DNA of 64,000 bases from Suilimivivens sp009774465 (GTDB taxonomy: Bacteria; Bacillota; Clostridia; Lachnospirales; Lachnospiraceae): positions 1-64,000 of the forward strand of contig CANDAE010000002.1 of the NCBI GenBank assembly GCA_947382645.1, read 5' to 3'. Below the pieces are notes generated by a model. The model was not told where the DNA came from. It saw only the letters and a list, made by a program, of their open reading frames with translations, and made no database searches. Below are positions 42,007 to 51,407 of this stretch, in pieces. Every line of letters starts with the position of its first letter. Within the stretch, counting starts at the first letter, position 1. The position numbers were made by a program, and so were the translations under genes.

Positions 42007-44286
42007 TCAGCCAGCAGGAGGGCAGGATGTACATGAATGCGGAGATTCTTTTATGTAAATCTGCCATGCCTGAAATCCATTTATCGCTTCCGGAACCACA
42101 AACCCAAACTGCCTTAATGAAGCGCCGCTTATCACTTCGCCGGAATCAAATCCATAAGGCAGCCTTTTTCCGGGATATTTTTCTTTAAAATTCTCATTCA
42201 GGAAAAGCTGATAGTCTGCCTCATCCTTTAACCCCTGCACTTTTACCCTGACCGGCACAGGATTTGCCTGCACATGATGGTAAACTGCACTGACCAGCGC
42301 CTCCCTGCCTGACGGTTCTGCGATTTCCCATACCGTACAGGTGCCTTCAAGTGGGCTGGATATCCTGTAATAATCACCACGCTGTATCAGGGCATAATGC
42401 TTTTTAAACATAGCTATCTGCTCTCTTATCTCCGCCTTTTCTTCCGGCGTCAGTCTGCTGATATCCAGTTCATAGCCAAATGTACCTGCCATCGCCATAC
42501 ATCCTCTTGTAGAGAGCGGCGTCACCCGTCCTGTCTGATGATTGGGTACCATTGATACATGGGTTCCCATTGCAGAAACCGGATATCCGAAAGAAGCGCC
42601 ATACTGGATGCTCAGCCTCTCAATAGCGTCTGTGGTGTCACTGCCCCATATCTGCGGTATATAATAGAGCAGCCCGGCGTCAAACCGCCCGCCTCCGCCT
42701 CCGCAGCCTTCAAACAAAATTTCGGGAAATTTTTCTTTCAGTTCTTCCAATACCCTGTACAGTCCCAGCACATATCTGTGCGAAAATTCCCCCTGCCTGC
42801 TGCCATCCAGCATCCTGCTGAATTTATCACAAATTGCCCGGTTACAATCCCACTTTACATAAGTAACCGGTATCCCGCCAAGCAATTCGGAAATCCGCTT
42901 TATGATATAATCCTGCACGTCTTTTCTGGAAAAATCCAGAATCAGCTGCCCCCTGCTAAGGCAGGGTTTTCTTCCGGGAATTCCTACAGCCCAGTCCGGG
43001 TGGCTTCTGTATAAATCGCTGTCTTCGGATATCCCCTCCGGCTCCAGCCAGATGCCAAACTGCATCCCTTCTGCCACAATACGTTCCGCCAGCTCTTTTA
43101 ATGTACAGCCAAGTTTCTTTTCATTGGGAAACCAGTCGCCTAAACCAGTGGTGTCATCCTCCCTTTTCCCGAACCAGCCATCATCCATTACAAACAATTC
43201 AATCCCCAGCTTTTTTGCCTCTTTTGCAATGGAAATCAATTTTTCTCCGTTAAAGTTAAAATAGGTTGCTTCCCAGTTATTAATCAAAACAGGACGCTGC
43301 CTGTCTTTCCATTTTCCCCGGCAGATGTGTTCCCTGATTGTTTTGTGAAAATTCCGGCTTACTTTTCCCATGCCATTGCTGCTGTGCGTCATCATCACTT
43401 CGGGAAGCCAAAGCGTATCTCCGCCATGCAGAGTCCATGAAAAATTGTCGGGATGAATCCCACAGATGAGCCTTGTTCTGTCAAGCTGGTCCTTTTCTGC
43501 CTCTATTAAAAACTCCCCGCTGTAGACAAAAGAAAAGCCATAGCAGCTCCCCATTGTTTCATCTGCCCCTTTCTCGCATAAAATGACAAAGGGGTTATAC
43601 TGGTGGCTGCTTGTTCCCCTTACGCTTCCAATTGCCTGTATGCCATGATGGATGCCCTCTCTTTGAAAGTTCATCTCCATGCTGTGTCTTCCATAAAAAG
43701 TTATCCATTCAAAATCACCGTATTCCCAATCCAGGTTTATACTGGCTGCTTTCTTTAAAGTAATATCTTTCACGCCCTGATTTGTTATTTTTACCGCCCT
43801 GGTAATCACATCCGTCTCATCCAGTATCCCGTAATAAAGTTCAACCTCCATACAGGAACAGGGATCTGACAGACGGATAACCAGCGTTTCCGCCTCCTTC
43901 TCGTTGGCATATACTGCCGGAAGATTCGGAATTCCATATTTTCCTTTCTGTACCTGATATCCTGTATAACGCAGCTCTGCCGCCTGGCTTCCGTCACTGT
44001 TCTGAACTTTCAGTGAAGTTATCCTGTAATCTCCTGTACCAAAACTGCTGTATTCCTGTAAAAGGGAATCCAGGGAATATGTCCTGTCACACTTCCCCAT
44101 TTCATAGGGATTGCCTGAAAAGCCTCTGTCCGCCTGATAGAACAAAAGAGATTTGTCACTGTCATCGGTTTTTTCACCATAATAAGTATGGAGCAGGACA
44201 TTCTGGGCATCCGCCTTCATCTGATAAGTTGAATTTCCTGTATGTATTGTAAAAACCCTGTTCTGATCATCAATTATAATTGCCAT
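42007..44286 (-). CDS. alpha-galactosidase, GH36
   Basis: A retaining alpha-galactosidase that removes terminal alpha-1,6-galactose from melibiose, raffinose and galactomannan fragments. The 759-aa protein has the GH36 architecture: N-terminal beta domain, the YFNFNGEKLISIAKEAKKLG region, the nucleophile Asp in VTYVKWDCNRAICD, the acid/base region in SDTTDAIERLSIQYG and the CGGGGGRFD motif. No signal peptide, so it acts inside the cell. ATG 44286 has GGGAG seven bases upstream; an ATG two codons earlier is too close. The start is two bases after the stop of the GH13 gene. Confidence 0.94.
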   Translation of the reverse strand: MAIIIDDQNRVFTIHTGNSTYQMKADAQNVLLHTYYGEKTDDSDKSLLFYQADRGFSGNPYEMGKCDRTYSLDSLLQEYSSFGTGDYRITSLKVQNSDGSQAAELRYTGYQVQKGKYGIPNLPAVYANEKEAETLVIRLSDPCSCMEVELYYGILDETDVITRAVKITNQGVKDITLKKAASINLDWEYGDFEWITFYGRHSMEMNFQREGIHHGIQAIGSVRGTSSHQYNPFVILCEKGADETMGSCYGFSFVYSGEFLIEAEKDQLDRTRLICGIHPDNFSWTLHGGDTLWLPEVMMTHSSNGMGKVSRNFHKTIREHICRGKWKDRQRPVLINNWEATYFNFNGEKLISIAKEAKKLGIELFVMDDGWFGKREDDTTGLGDWFPNEKKLGCTLKELAERIVAEGMQFGIWLEPEGISEDSDLYRSHPDWAVGIPGRKPCLSRGQLILDFSRKDVQDYIIKRISELLGGIPVTYVKWDCNRAICDKFSRMLDGSRQGEFSHRYVLGLYRVLEELKEKFPEILFEGCGGGGGRFDAGLLYYIPQIWGSDTTDAIERLSIQYGASFGYPVSAMGTHVSMVPNHQTGRVTPLSTRGCMAMAGTFGYELDISRLTPEEKAEIREQIAMFKKHYALIQRGDYYRISSPLEGTCTVWEIAEPSGREALVSAVYHHVQANPVPVRVKVQGLKDEADYQLFLNENFKEKYPGKRLPYGFDSGEVISGASLRQFGFVVPEAINGFQAWQIYIKESPHSCTSCPPAG

Positions 44287-44288
44287 AA

Positions 44289-46145
44289 TCATACTCCCCC
44301 GTTTCGCTGTTCCAGATAATAAAAACTGTATGCAGGGATCACCAGATCCTGCAGTACATGGGTTTCGCCAGTCAGCATATCAGCGAATTCACCCGGATCA
44401 TGGACGAAAGTAACCGTCTTTTCCCACTCTGTGAAGTTAAAAACGCCAATAATTTTCTCTCCTTCGGCATACCGCCCAATAGCCAGCAGGCCATCGTCAC
44501 CTGTATCCAGCGTCCACACGTCCGCCCCGGTTCCAAAGGCCGGAGAGGTTCCTCTCAGGGCTATCAGCGCATTTAATCCGCAGAATACCTTCCCCTCAGG
44601 GGTTTCCAGATCATGGATATGCTCCGCCTGTTCCCACTTAAGCCTGCCCCGGTGAAGGTAACGACTGTCATCCGCCTTTTGGGAATCGTCTTTATAACTG
44701 TAATCATTTACCTGGGCCAGTTCATCCCCACTGTAAAGCATGGGAATTCCGGTCTGCATGAACATCATGGCATGGAGTGTCAGATCAAACTGTACCGCCC
44801 GTTCCATTGCCTCATGATCCTGCTCAAAGCCCGCTTTTTCAATACCGCACAAGCTGGCTGTGGTGCCACAGAGTCTGGCATCACCGCTGGTAATGTCGTC
44901 ATTATAAAGTTCCCCTCTGCTGTTGCTGTTACCTGCAAATCCCTGAAAATAATCGTTCAGATACCGTTTATGAAGCACTTCATCCGTGCCAAAGTTCTGA
45001 TAAAGCCACTTATAATCCAACCCCCACCCAATATCATCATGGCAGCGGAGATAATTCAGAAACACATACTTTTTCGGCAGGGCATTTACTGTATCCAGTT
45101 GTCTGCGGAGCAGACGGGTATCCCGGGTAGCTACAGTATGCCATGTGGTACACATGGTGGTCACATTATACAGCAGATGACACTCCGGTTTGTCTATACT
45201 GCCAAAGTAAGGCACTACCTTTACCGGTTCCATGACCACCTCCCCAAGCAGTATTACGCTTGGACAGACAATCTCGCCTATCATACGCATCATTCGGACA
45301 ATGGTATGAACCTGCGGACGGTTGCGACAGTCGGTTCCCAGTTCCTTCCATATGTATGGCACAGCGTCAATGCGGATCATATCCATGCCTTTGTTTGCCA
45401 GAAAAAGGTAATTATACATCATCTCATTGAATACCCGGGGATTCTGATAGTTCAAATCCCACTGGTAAGGATAAAAAGAAGTCATAACATAGTGCCCACA
45501 GTCATCCAGCCATGTAAAGTTCCCCGGTGCAGTCGTGGGAAATACCTGGGGTACGGTTTTTTCATATTCTGCCGGTATGGAAGGATCTGCAAAAAAGAAA
45601 TACCGGCTCATGTACTCCCCTTCCCCCCGGCGGGCTCTTTTCGCCCATTCATGATCCTGGCTGGTATGATTCATTACAAAATCCATGCACAGGTTGATTC
45701 CTTTTTTATGGCAGAGTGCAGCCAGTTTCTCCAAATCCTCCATCGTTCCCAGATCAGAGCGGACCTTGCGAAAATCCGCTACTGCATAGCCGCCATCGCT
45801 TCTGCCGGGCACTGTATCCAGAAAGGGCATCAGATGGAGCAGATTTACCCCTGTCTGTTGAATATAGGCCAGCTTTTCCCGCAGTCCATTCAAATTCCCG
45901 GCAAAGTTATCAATATACATCATCATTCCTGTAAGATCATTGGACTTGTACCACTCCGGATTCGCTTCTCTCTCCAAATCCCGTTTTTTCAATGCCGCCG
46001 GACGCTCTTTTGCAAATTCGTACAGATTCTGGCACAGTTCCGCAAACATGGATTCATTTTGATAAAGTTCCATGTAGAGCCATCGCAGCTCCTCTATATG
46101 GCGTTCTAAGCGGTTTTGAAATTGTTTTTCTTCTTTCTTATTCAT
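44289..46145 (-). CDS. amylosucrase-like GH13 enzyme (GH13_4)
   Basis: A 618-aa alpha-amylase-family enzyme whose motifs follow amylosucrase: SDGGYAVADFRKVRSDLGTM, the region CMDFVMNHTSQDHEWA, the nucleophile Asp in MDMIRIDAVPYIWKELGT, the acid/base Glu in ILLGEVVMEP, and LRCHDDIGWGL. Amylosucrase turns sucrose into alpha-glucan and fructose; relatives only hydrolyse sucrose. No signal peptide. It lies between a HAD phosphatase (16-base gap) and the alpha-galactosidase (2-base gap) in one operon, which suits sucrose released from raffinose. ATG 46145 has AGAAGGTG six bases upstream. Confidence 0.88.
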   Translation of the reverse strand: MNKKEEKQFQNRLERHIEELRWLYMELYQNESMFAELCQNLYEFAKERPAALKKRDLEREANPEWYKSNDLTGMMMYIDNFAGNLNGLREKLAYIQQTGVNLLHLMPFLDTVPGRSDGGYAVADFRKVRSDLGTMEDLEKLAALCHKKGINLCMDFVMNHTSQDHEWAKRARRGEGEYMSRYFFFADPSIPAEYEKTVPQVFPTTAPGNFTWLDDCGHYVMTSFYPYQWDLNYQNPRVFNEMMYNYLFLANKGMDMIRIDAVPYIWKELGTDCRNRPQVHTIVRMMRMIGEIVCPSVILLGEVVMEPVKVVPYFGSIDKPECHLLYNVTTMCTTWHTVATRDTRLLRRQLDTVNALPKKYVFLNYLRCHDDIGWGLDYKWLYQNFGTDEVLHKRYLNDYFQGFAGNSNSRGELYNDDITSGDARLCGTTASLCGIEKAGFEQDHEAMERAVQFDLTLHAMMFMQTGIPMLYSGDELAQVNDYSYKDDSQKADDSRYLHRGRLKWEQAEHIHDLETPEGKVFCGLNALIALRGTSPAFGTGADVWTLDTGDDGLLAIGRYAEGEKIIGVFNFTEWEKTVTFVHDPGEFADMLTGETHVLQDLVIPAYSFYYLEQRNGGV

Positions 46146-46161
46146 TTCTGCACCTTCTTTC

Positions 46162-46992
46162 CTAAAACAACTGCAGCTTTTCAAAAGCGCTGTAAAGACC
46201 ATCTTCTGTCACTGACGGACAGACCATATCGGCAATCTTTTTTAAGGAAGGACTTCCATTTGCCATACAGACGCCAATTTCCACAGCCTGAAGCATCTCC
46301 AGATCATTCATGCTGTCACCGACAGCAATCGTATCCTCCCTGGAAATGTCCAGAAACTCACATAATCTTTCCACTGCTTTTCCTTTATTAAAAGCCTTAC
46401 TTGCCAGCTCCCCATTCACAATACCGCAGGCATCTTCGTCCTGAATGCAGAAGTCAAATTCATCCTGCAGTACCTGCATGGGCTTTCTTAAGCGCTCCTT
46501 CCCTCTGCTCATAAATGCCATACCATAAATAGGCTCGCCATCATATTCAGACATGGGATGAATTCCCAATTCACTCTCAATCTGAATCCGCCACCGCAGC
46601 AGTTCGCTGTTTGCCTGAGAATCTGCATTTTCTGCAAGAAATTCCTTAAATCCCTCATCAGTATAACTGTGATTTTTCCCCCCTATGGTGCGGTAAATGC
46701 CGCTTTCCTTAAAGATATCCAGCACCCTGGCCTGCTGCTCTTTAGTCATCGGGCAGTCATAAACCACCTGTCCATCATACTCAATATAGCCGCCGGCACT
46801 GGCAACCAGACCGTCAAAACCAAACTCCAGTACAGGAAAGAGCATTCCATAATTCCGGCCGGAACATAATACTATTTTGTGCCCCTGTCCACGGGCCCGC
46901 TGGACTGCTTCCACTGCCGTTTGGGGCGGGACATTTTTCCCCGGTTCTGTCAGAGTACCGTCGATATCCAGAAAAACCAATTTGTGATTCAT
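46162..46992 (-). CDS. Cof-type HAD-IIB sugar phosphatase
   Basis: A 276-aa cytoplasmic HAD phosphatase with the nucleophile motif VFLDIDGTLTEPG at the N-terminus, the SGRNYGML Ser motif, a cap domain of the IIB type, the Lys in KGKAVERLCEFL and the Asp motif AVGDSMNDLEMLQAVEIGV. Such enzymes act on sugar phosphates or phosphorylated cofactors. Being the first gene of the operon that faces away from a PTS gene, it may dephosphorylate sugar phosphates formed by that PTS before GH13 and GH36 act, which would resolve the otherwise odd pairing of PTS import with enzymes for free sugars. That is inference. ATG 46992 has AAGGAGG at four bases. Confidence 0.88.
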   Translation of the reverse strand: MNHKLVFLDIDGTLTEPGKNVPPQTAVEAVQRARGQGHKIVLCSGRNYGMLFPVLEFGFDGLVASAGGYIEYDGQVVYDCPMTKEQQARVLDIFKESGIYRTIGGKNHSYTDEGFKEFLAENADSQANSELLRWRIQIESELGIHPMSEYDGEPIYGMAFMSRGKERLRKPMQVLQDEFDFCIQDEDACGIVNGELASKAFNKGKAVERLCEFLDISREDTIAVGDSMNDLEMLQAVEIGVCMANGSPSLKKIADMVCPSVTEDGLYSAFEKLQLF

Positions 46993-47016
46993 GATAACCT
47001 CCTTAATATTTTGTTT

Positions 47017-47030
47017 TGAACACGCTTTCA
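47017..47030. promoter_or_regulatory. cre- or LacI-type operator at the HAD-GH13-GH36 promoter
   Basis: TGAACACGCTTTCA reads on the minus strand as TGAAAGCGTGTTCA, one mismatch from the catabolite response element TGWAANCGNTNWCA. It lies just after the -10. It could be bound by CcpA or by the local LacI. Confidence 0.55.
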
Positions 47031-47038
47031 TTTTGTTC

Positions 47039-47067
47039 ATTATAATTTTTAAAATCAAGCCTGTCAA
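47039..47067 (-). promoter_or_regulatory. Promoter of the HAD-GH13-GH36 operon
   Basis: TTGACA, 17 bases and TATAAT on the minus strand, full consensus, about 50 bases before the HAD gene start. Confidence 0.85.
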
Positions 47068-47155
47068 TCTGCCATATTTCTTTTTCTGTTTTCACCAAAA
47101 CTAATTTGTTTTATTTATGCAAAACGCCGATTTTATATTTTTACTCACACCTGTA

Positions 47156-47185
47156 TTGACTTTTTATTACCCTCCGTGATATCCT
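47156..47185 (+). promoter_or_regulatory. Promoter of the PTS gene
   Basis: TTGACT, an 18-base spacer and TATCCT. The -10 is weak, which fits a regulated promoter. Confidence 0.45.
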
Positions 47186-47195
47186 CGCTTTAAGA

Positions 47196-47231
47196 TGAAC
47201 GCGAGTACATTATGTTAATTACATAGTACAT
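47196..47231. promoter_or_regulatory. Operator-like repeats upstream of the PTS gene
   Basis: TGAACGCGAGTACA (47196-47209) is an imperfect LacI/cre-like site. It runs into GTACAT-TATGTTAATTACATA-GTACAT, an inverted repeat flanked by direct GTACAT copies, between promoter and start codon. Confidence 0.4.
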
Positions 47232-47257
47232 CAAACCAAATTTTTAAGGAGGAAACT

Positions 47258-49171
47258 ATGAACTACGATTATGCAAAGATAGCAAAAGAAGTCATTCAGG
47301 CCGTCGGCGGATCAGAAAACATCAAATCTGCCGCCCATTGCGCCACCCGTCTGCGCCTCATTGTTGCGGACCGTTCCCTGGCTGACGATGAAAAAGTCGG
47401 CGAAATTGATGCAGTGAAAGGCACTTTCTTCACAGCCGGACAATATCAGATTATCTTCGGCACCGGTCATGTCAACCGAGTCTATGAGCAGATCATCCAG
47501 CTTGGTATTGCCGAGACTACTGCAAGTGAAGCAAAAGAAGCAAAAATGGACGGCAAAAACCAGGTGCAGAAAGCCATCCGGACTTTCGGTGATGTGTTTG
47601 TTCCAGTTATACCTGCTCTGGTAGCCACCGGTCTTTTCCTTGGCTTGAAAGGCGCCTTACTCAATGATAACTTTCTGTCTTTATTCGGTTTGACCAATGC
47701 CGATGTTCCTCATACTTTTCAGGTTCTGGTGGAGGTGCTTTCCGGTACCACTTTTGCTTTCCTGCCTGCTATAGTATGCTGGTCCACGTTCCGTGTATTT
47801 GGCGGCTCCCCGGTGCTTGGCCTGATTCTGGGACTGATGCTGGTGAACGGCGCTCTGCCGAACGCCTACTCTGTGGCAGATCCTTCCAGCGGTGTAACTC
47901 CCCTTATGCTTTTCGGTTTTATTCCCATAGTAGGTTATCAGGGCAGCATCCTGCCGGCCTTTGTAGCCGGAGTAATCGGCAGTAAGCTGGAAAAGAAACT
48001 GCGAAAAACGGTTCCTGCAGTTTTTGACTTTATGATTACGCCTTTTCTGGTACTGTTTGTTATGCTGATTCTTTCCCTGCTGGTAATTGGCCCCCTGCTT
48101 CATGCACTGGAAAATGTCCTGTTGGTCATCGTAGAATATGCGCTGGAACTTCCTCTGGGCATCGGCGGTCTGGTAGTCGGCTTCTTCTGGTCTATTATCA
48201 CCCTGACGGGTGTCCACCATATATTTAACATGCTGGAGATCAGTCTGCTTGCCAGCACTGGTTTTAACCCTTTCAACGCTATTTTGTGTATGTGCGGTTT
48301 TTCCTCTGCCGGTGTATGTCTTGCCATCTCCATAAAGGCCCGGAAAAAGGAAATCCGCGCCATTGGTCCCAGTGCAACCGTATCTGCCCTGCTGGGCATT
48401 GGTGAACCTGCATTATTCGGCGTCATCCTGCGTTATGGCATGAAACCCTTTCTCCTTAGCTGCTCCATCAATGGTATAGCCGGTATGATTGCCATGTTAC
48501 TTGGAATGAAGGGTACCGGCAATGGCATAACCACGATACCGGGGTTGTTACTGTACATATATTCCCCTTCCCAACTGGTGATGTATGTATTACTTGCCAT
48601 TGCTACTTTCGTCGTAGCTTTTGGCCTGTGCTGGTTCTTCGCAGTGCCGCCGGAAGTTATGGAAGCCGAGGCGCCAAAAGGAAATAAAAAGGAGGTTCCG
48701 GCAGATGCACCAATATCCTTTCCTGATGTGCTGGGCGCTGTAGCCCAGGGAGTCTTCGTTCCCATGAATGAGATTCCCGATCCAACCTTTGCTCAGGGCG
48801 TCCTTGGAGTGTGCTGTGGTATTGAACCTGAGACAGGAAAAGTTTATTCTCCCATGAATGGCAGAATAATCCAGCTTGCCGAAACCTTACATGCTGTAGG
48901 CATCGAAGCGGAAGGTGTGGAGCTGCTCATCCATGTAGGCATAGACACCGTAGAAATGAAAGGTAATGGCTTCAAAAGCCATGTCAAAGAAGGACAGACT
49001 GTTAAAAAAGGAGACCTTCTATTAACTATGGATCTGAAAAAAATCAAGGCTGCCGGCCACCCTGCTACTATTATGGTTGCAGTTACCAATTCTGATGATC
49101 TGGCTTCTGTTGAAGCCTTAGCTTCCGGTCAGCTTAAGCCCGGAGACCAGTTGATGCGCCTGAAAGCGTGA
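47258..49171 (+). CDS. PTS EIIBCA component, sucrose/glucoside family
   Basis: A phosphotransferase permease that imports and phosphorylates a sugar. The 637-aa protein has EIIB at residues 1-85 with the phosphorylated Cys28 (AAHCATRLRL), EIIC at about 100-470 with ten membrane segments and GIGEPALFG, and EIIA at about 490-637 with its His in LLIHVGIDTVEMKG. This BCA order and motifs fit the sucrose/beta-glucoside/trehalose group. Sucrose is the likely substrate from its neighbours, but this cannot be proven here. AAGGAGG precedes the ATG. A terminator and then a LacI gene follow. Confidence 0.9.
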   Translation: MNYDYAKIAKEVIQAVGGSENIKSAAHCATRLRLIVADRSLADDEKVGEIDAVKGTFFTAGQYQIIFGTGHVNRVYEQIIQLGIAETTASEAKEAKMDGKNQVQKAIRTFGDVFVPVIPALVATGLFLGLKGALLNDNFLSLFGLTNADVPHTFQVLVEVLSGTTFAFLPAIVCWSTFRVFGGSPVLGLILGLMLVNGALPNAYSVADPSSGVTPLMLFGFIPIVGYQGSILPAFVAGVIGSKLEKKLRKTVPAVFDFMITPFLVLFVMLILSLLVIGPLLHALENVLLVIVEYALELPLGIGGLVVGFFWSIITLTGVHHIFNMLEISLLASTGFNPFNAILCMCGFSSAGVCLAISIKARKKEIRAIGPSATVSALLGIGEPALFGVILRYGMKPFLLSCSINGIAGMIAMLLGMKGTGNGITTIPGLLLYIYSPSQLVMYVLLAIATFVVAFGLCWFFAVPPEVMEAEAPKGNKKEVPADAPISFPDVLGAVAQGVFVPMNEIPDPTFAQGVLGVCCGIEPETGKVYSPMNGRIIQLAETLHAVGIEAEGVELLIHVGIDTVEMKGNGFKSHVKEGQTVKKGDLLLTMDLKKIKAAGHPATIMVAVTNSDDLASVEALASGQLKPGDQLMRLKA

Positions 49172-49220
49172 TATTACCGGTGCCAGATTCCGGTGATACA
49201 GGCCAGCTCATTGGCAAAAG

Positions 49221-49242
49221 GAGCCACCCTGCCGGGTGGCTC
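49221..49242 (+). terminator. Terminator of the PTS gene
   Basis: GAGCCACCC and GGGTGGCTC form a 9-bp perfect stem with a four-base loop, followed by TTATCTT. Confidence 0.8.
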
Positions 49243-49255
49243 TTATCTTCCATTC

Positions 49256-49284
49256 TTGACAACAGTAATAGTCGGGACTAGAAT
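49256..49284 (+). promoter_or_regulatory. Promoter of the LacI regulator gene
   Basis: TTGACA, 17 bases and TAGAAT, about 100 bases before the GTG start. The regulator is therefore expressed separately from the PTS gene. Confidence 0.6.
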
Positions 49285-49388
49285 ATTCCTATATACGATT
49301 ATGGATCTGACAAAATTCAACAACTGACATTTATCTGGTGTTATAGAAACCACCTATAATTCCATACACGAAGAAAGGAGGGATTGTT

Positions 49389-50396
49389 GTGGTCAGTATG
49401 CAGGATATTGCAAAAAAAGCAGGAGTTTCCAGAGTCACCGTCTCCAGAGTTCTCTCTAACCATCCTTCCGTCAAAGCAGAGACACGTCAAAAGGTACTTC
49501 ACTGGGTAAAAGAACTGGATTATGAACCGAATCTCATCGCCCAGAGCCTGGCAGGAAACCGGACGAACATCATTGGCCTTCTGGTTCCGGAAATTGCCTA
49601 TCCTTTTTTCAGTGAAATCATAGAAGCAATAGAAAACCAGGCATTTTATGAAGGATACAGTGTAATCATCTGCAATACACACCGCAGTCTGGACAAAGAA
49701 AAAAATATTCTGGCTCAACTGCGTCAGCGGAAAGTGGATGGCGTAATCGCAGTTCCGGTTTCTGCGGAGCAAAGCCTGCCCGCCTATCAGCGCCTGCAGG
49801 TTCCGGCAGTAATGATTACCAAAAGGATGGAAGGATTCAGCAGCGTATATATTTCTCACTATAATGGCGGCCAGCAGATAGCCAGGCATTTTCTAAATAT
49901 GGGTTTTCAGAAAATAGGATATATTGGTCCCACAAAAGAATCTACTTCCGCTCTGAAATATGCAGGATTTAAACAGTATTTGTCAGACAGTCAGATAAAT
50001 CTGACTGATGTGATCGAATGTCCGGCACCAGAAAACATGAATGCCAGTCTGGTCTATAAACTGGTAAAGCAATACGCAGAAGACGCAGGACTGCATTGTG
50101 AGGCATATCTGGCCAACGACGACATCACTGCCTGTGAAGCCATCACTGCTTTCCGTGAATTGGGTTATACAGTTCCACAGGATATTGCCATTGCCGGTTT
50201 TGATAATTCCCTGCTGGCAAAGGAAATCAGCCCCAAGCTCACCGCCCTGGCCCAGCCTTTGGATGAGATAGGGAAAAAATCCGTAGAAATCCTGCTGGAT
50301 CAAATCAATAACAACACAGAACCACATATGTATGAACTGGAATCCCGTGTCATCGCCAGAGAATCTACCATCCGCTTTGTGTCTGCCAGACAGTAA
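49389..50396 (+). CDS. LacI family transcriptional regulator of the sugar locus
   Basis: A 335-aa repressor with the LacI DNA-binding domain at residues about 4-26 (MQDIAKKAGVSRVTVSRVLSNH) and the sensor domain with NIIGLLVPEIAYPFFSEI and IAIAGFDNSLLAKEISPKLTALAQP. GTG 49389 has GGAGGG six bases upstream; an ATG three codons on is less well placed. By position it regulates the PTS gene and the divergent HAD-GH13-GH36 operon through the CG-centred sites near 47017 and 47196. Inducer unknown; sucrose or a phosphorylated form is a reasonable guess. Confidence 0.9.
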   Translation: MVSMQDIAKKAGVSRVTVSRVLSNHPSVKAETRQKVLHWVKELDYEPNLIAQSLAGNRTNIIGLLVPEIAYPFFSEIIEAIENQAFYEGYSVIICNTHRSLDKEKNILAQLRQRKVDGVIAVPVSAEQSLPAYQRLQVPAVMITKRMEGFSSVYISHYNGGQQIARHFLNMGFQKIGYIGPTKESTSALKYAGFKQYLSDSQINLTDVIECPAPENMNASLVYKLVKQYAEDAGLHCEAYLANDDITACEAITAFRELGYTVPQDIAIAGFDNSLLAKEISPKLTALAQPLDEIGKKSVEILLDQINNNTEPHMYELESRVIARESTIRFVSARQ

Positions 50397-50470
50397 GGAA
50401 TTATGAATCTCTAGAAAAAGCTGTTTCCTGTTCCGACTTTGACTTGAAAAGATATACTTCCATCCTGTTT

Positions 50471-51295
50471 TCAGGCAGACCTGACTTTTTTCCTCTTATC
50501 GTGCGCAAAAGCAAAATAAAACATCCCTATCCGCAGCTTATTTGTTTCATAAATATCCATCGCCTTATACAATTCTTTATAATGATCAAATAAGATCCTT
50601 TTCGTTCGTACAGTCACCTGAAAATTAATCCGTGTATCTACAAGGCTTCCTTTGGTTTTCACATAATAGTACAGGGGCCTGGTAATGATTCCGACTTTGC
50701 CAACATACAACAGATATTCAAGATTAAAACGAAAGTCCTCGCACCAGTCCAGTTCCGGAGAGCAGGATAGATTAAATTTTCTGATAATATCTGCTTTAAA
50801 AAATTTATTCCACAAAACACCATAATAAAAATTTGCCGGGGCTTCCATCATAAATTCCGCATATTTCATTTTAGTAATAACAGGGCCTGCATTTATATGT
50901 CCCTTTGCAATAACTTTTCTTCCCCGAACCCTGTAATAATCAGAAATAACCATTTCACAGCCAAAGGTAAGCGCTGTTTTAACAAATTCTTCCGTTGCCT
51001 GCTTTACAATCCAGTCATCTCCGTCTACAAACTGTAAATACTCGCCTTTTGCTGCTTTTATTCCCATGTTTCTGCTGTCAGAAACACCGCTGTTTAACTT
51101 TTTAATGGCATGGAACCTGGAATCGGAAGCAGCATACTTATCTATCACTTTCTGTGTATGATCAGTACTTCCGTCATTAACTACAATGATTTCAATATTG
51201 GAATATGTTTGATTCTGAATGCTTCTTAAGCATCTTTCTATCGTTTTTTCTCCATTGTAAACCGGCACAATAATGCTTACCAGCGGCTGTTCCAT
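50471..51295 (-). CDS. glycosyltransferase family 2
   Basis: A 274-aa transferase with the GT2 core VSIIVPVYNGEKTIERCLRSIQNQ, IIVVNDGSTDHTQ, and the metal-binding DxD-like FVDGDDWIV near residue 85. The C-terminal third is basic and typical of small surface-polysaccharide transferases (ILFDHYKELYKAMD). ATG 51295 has GGAGAGG five bases upstream. A TTGATT-17-TAAATT promoter-like pair lies in the 112-base gap to the GH110 gene, so it may be separate from that operon. A role in the glycan locus is not supported. Confidence 0.83.
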   Translation of the reverse strand: MEQPLVSIIVPVYNGEKTIERCLRSIQNQTYSNIEIIVVNDGSTDHTQKVIDKYAASDSRFHAIKKLNSGVSDSRNMGIKAAKGEYLQFVDGDDWIVKQATEEFVKTALTFGCEMVISDYYRVRGRKVIAKGHINAGPVITKMKYAEFMMEAPANFYYGVLWNKFFKADIIRKFNLSCSPELDWCEDFRFNLEYLLYVGKVGIITRPLYYYVKTKGSLVDTRINFQVTVRTKRILFDHYKELYKAMDIYETNKLRIGMFYFAFAHDKRKKVRSA

Positions 51296-51407
51296 TTTCC
51301 TCTCTCCTTTATGCATAATTATTGCAAAGCATAATAAAAAATTTATCTCTTCCAAAGGAAAAAATCAATGGTAAAAGTATAAATTATTTCTAAAAAGTAT
51401 ATATCTC

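Noticed and set aside
44613..46109. A 498-codon open frame on the plus strand
   Set aside because: It lies exactly opposite the amylosucrase-like gene, has no family signature, and its composition (His, Ile, Cys-rich) is typical of an antisense shadow.
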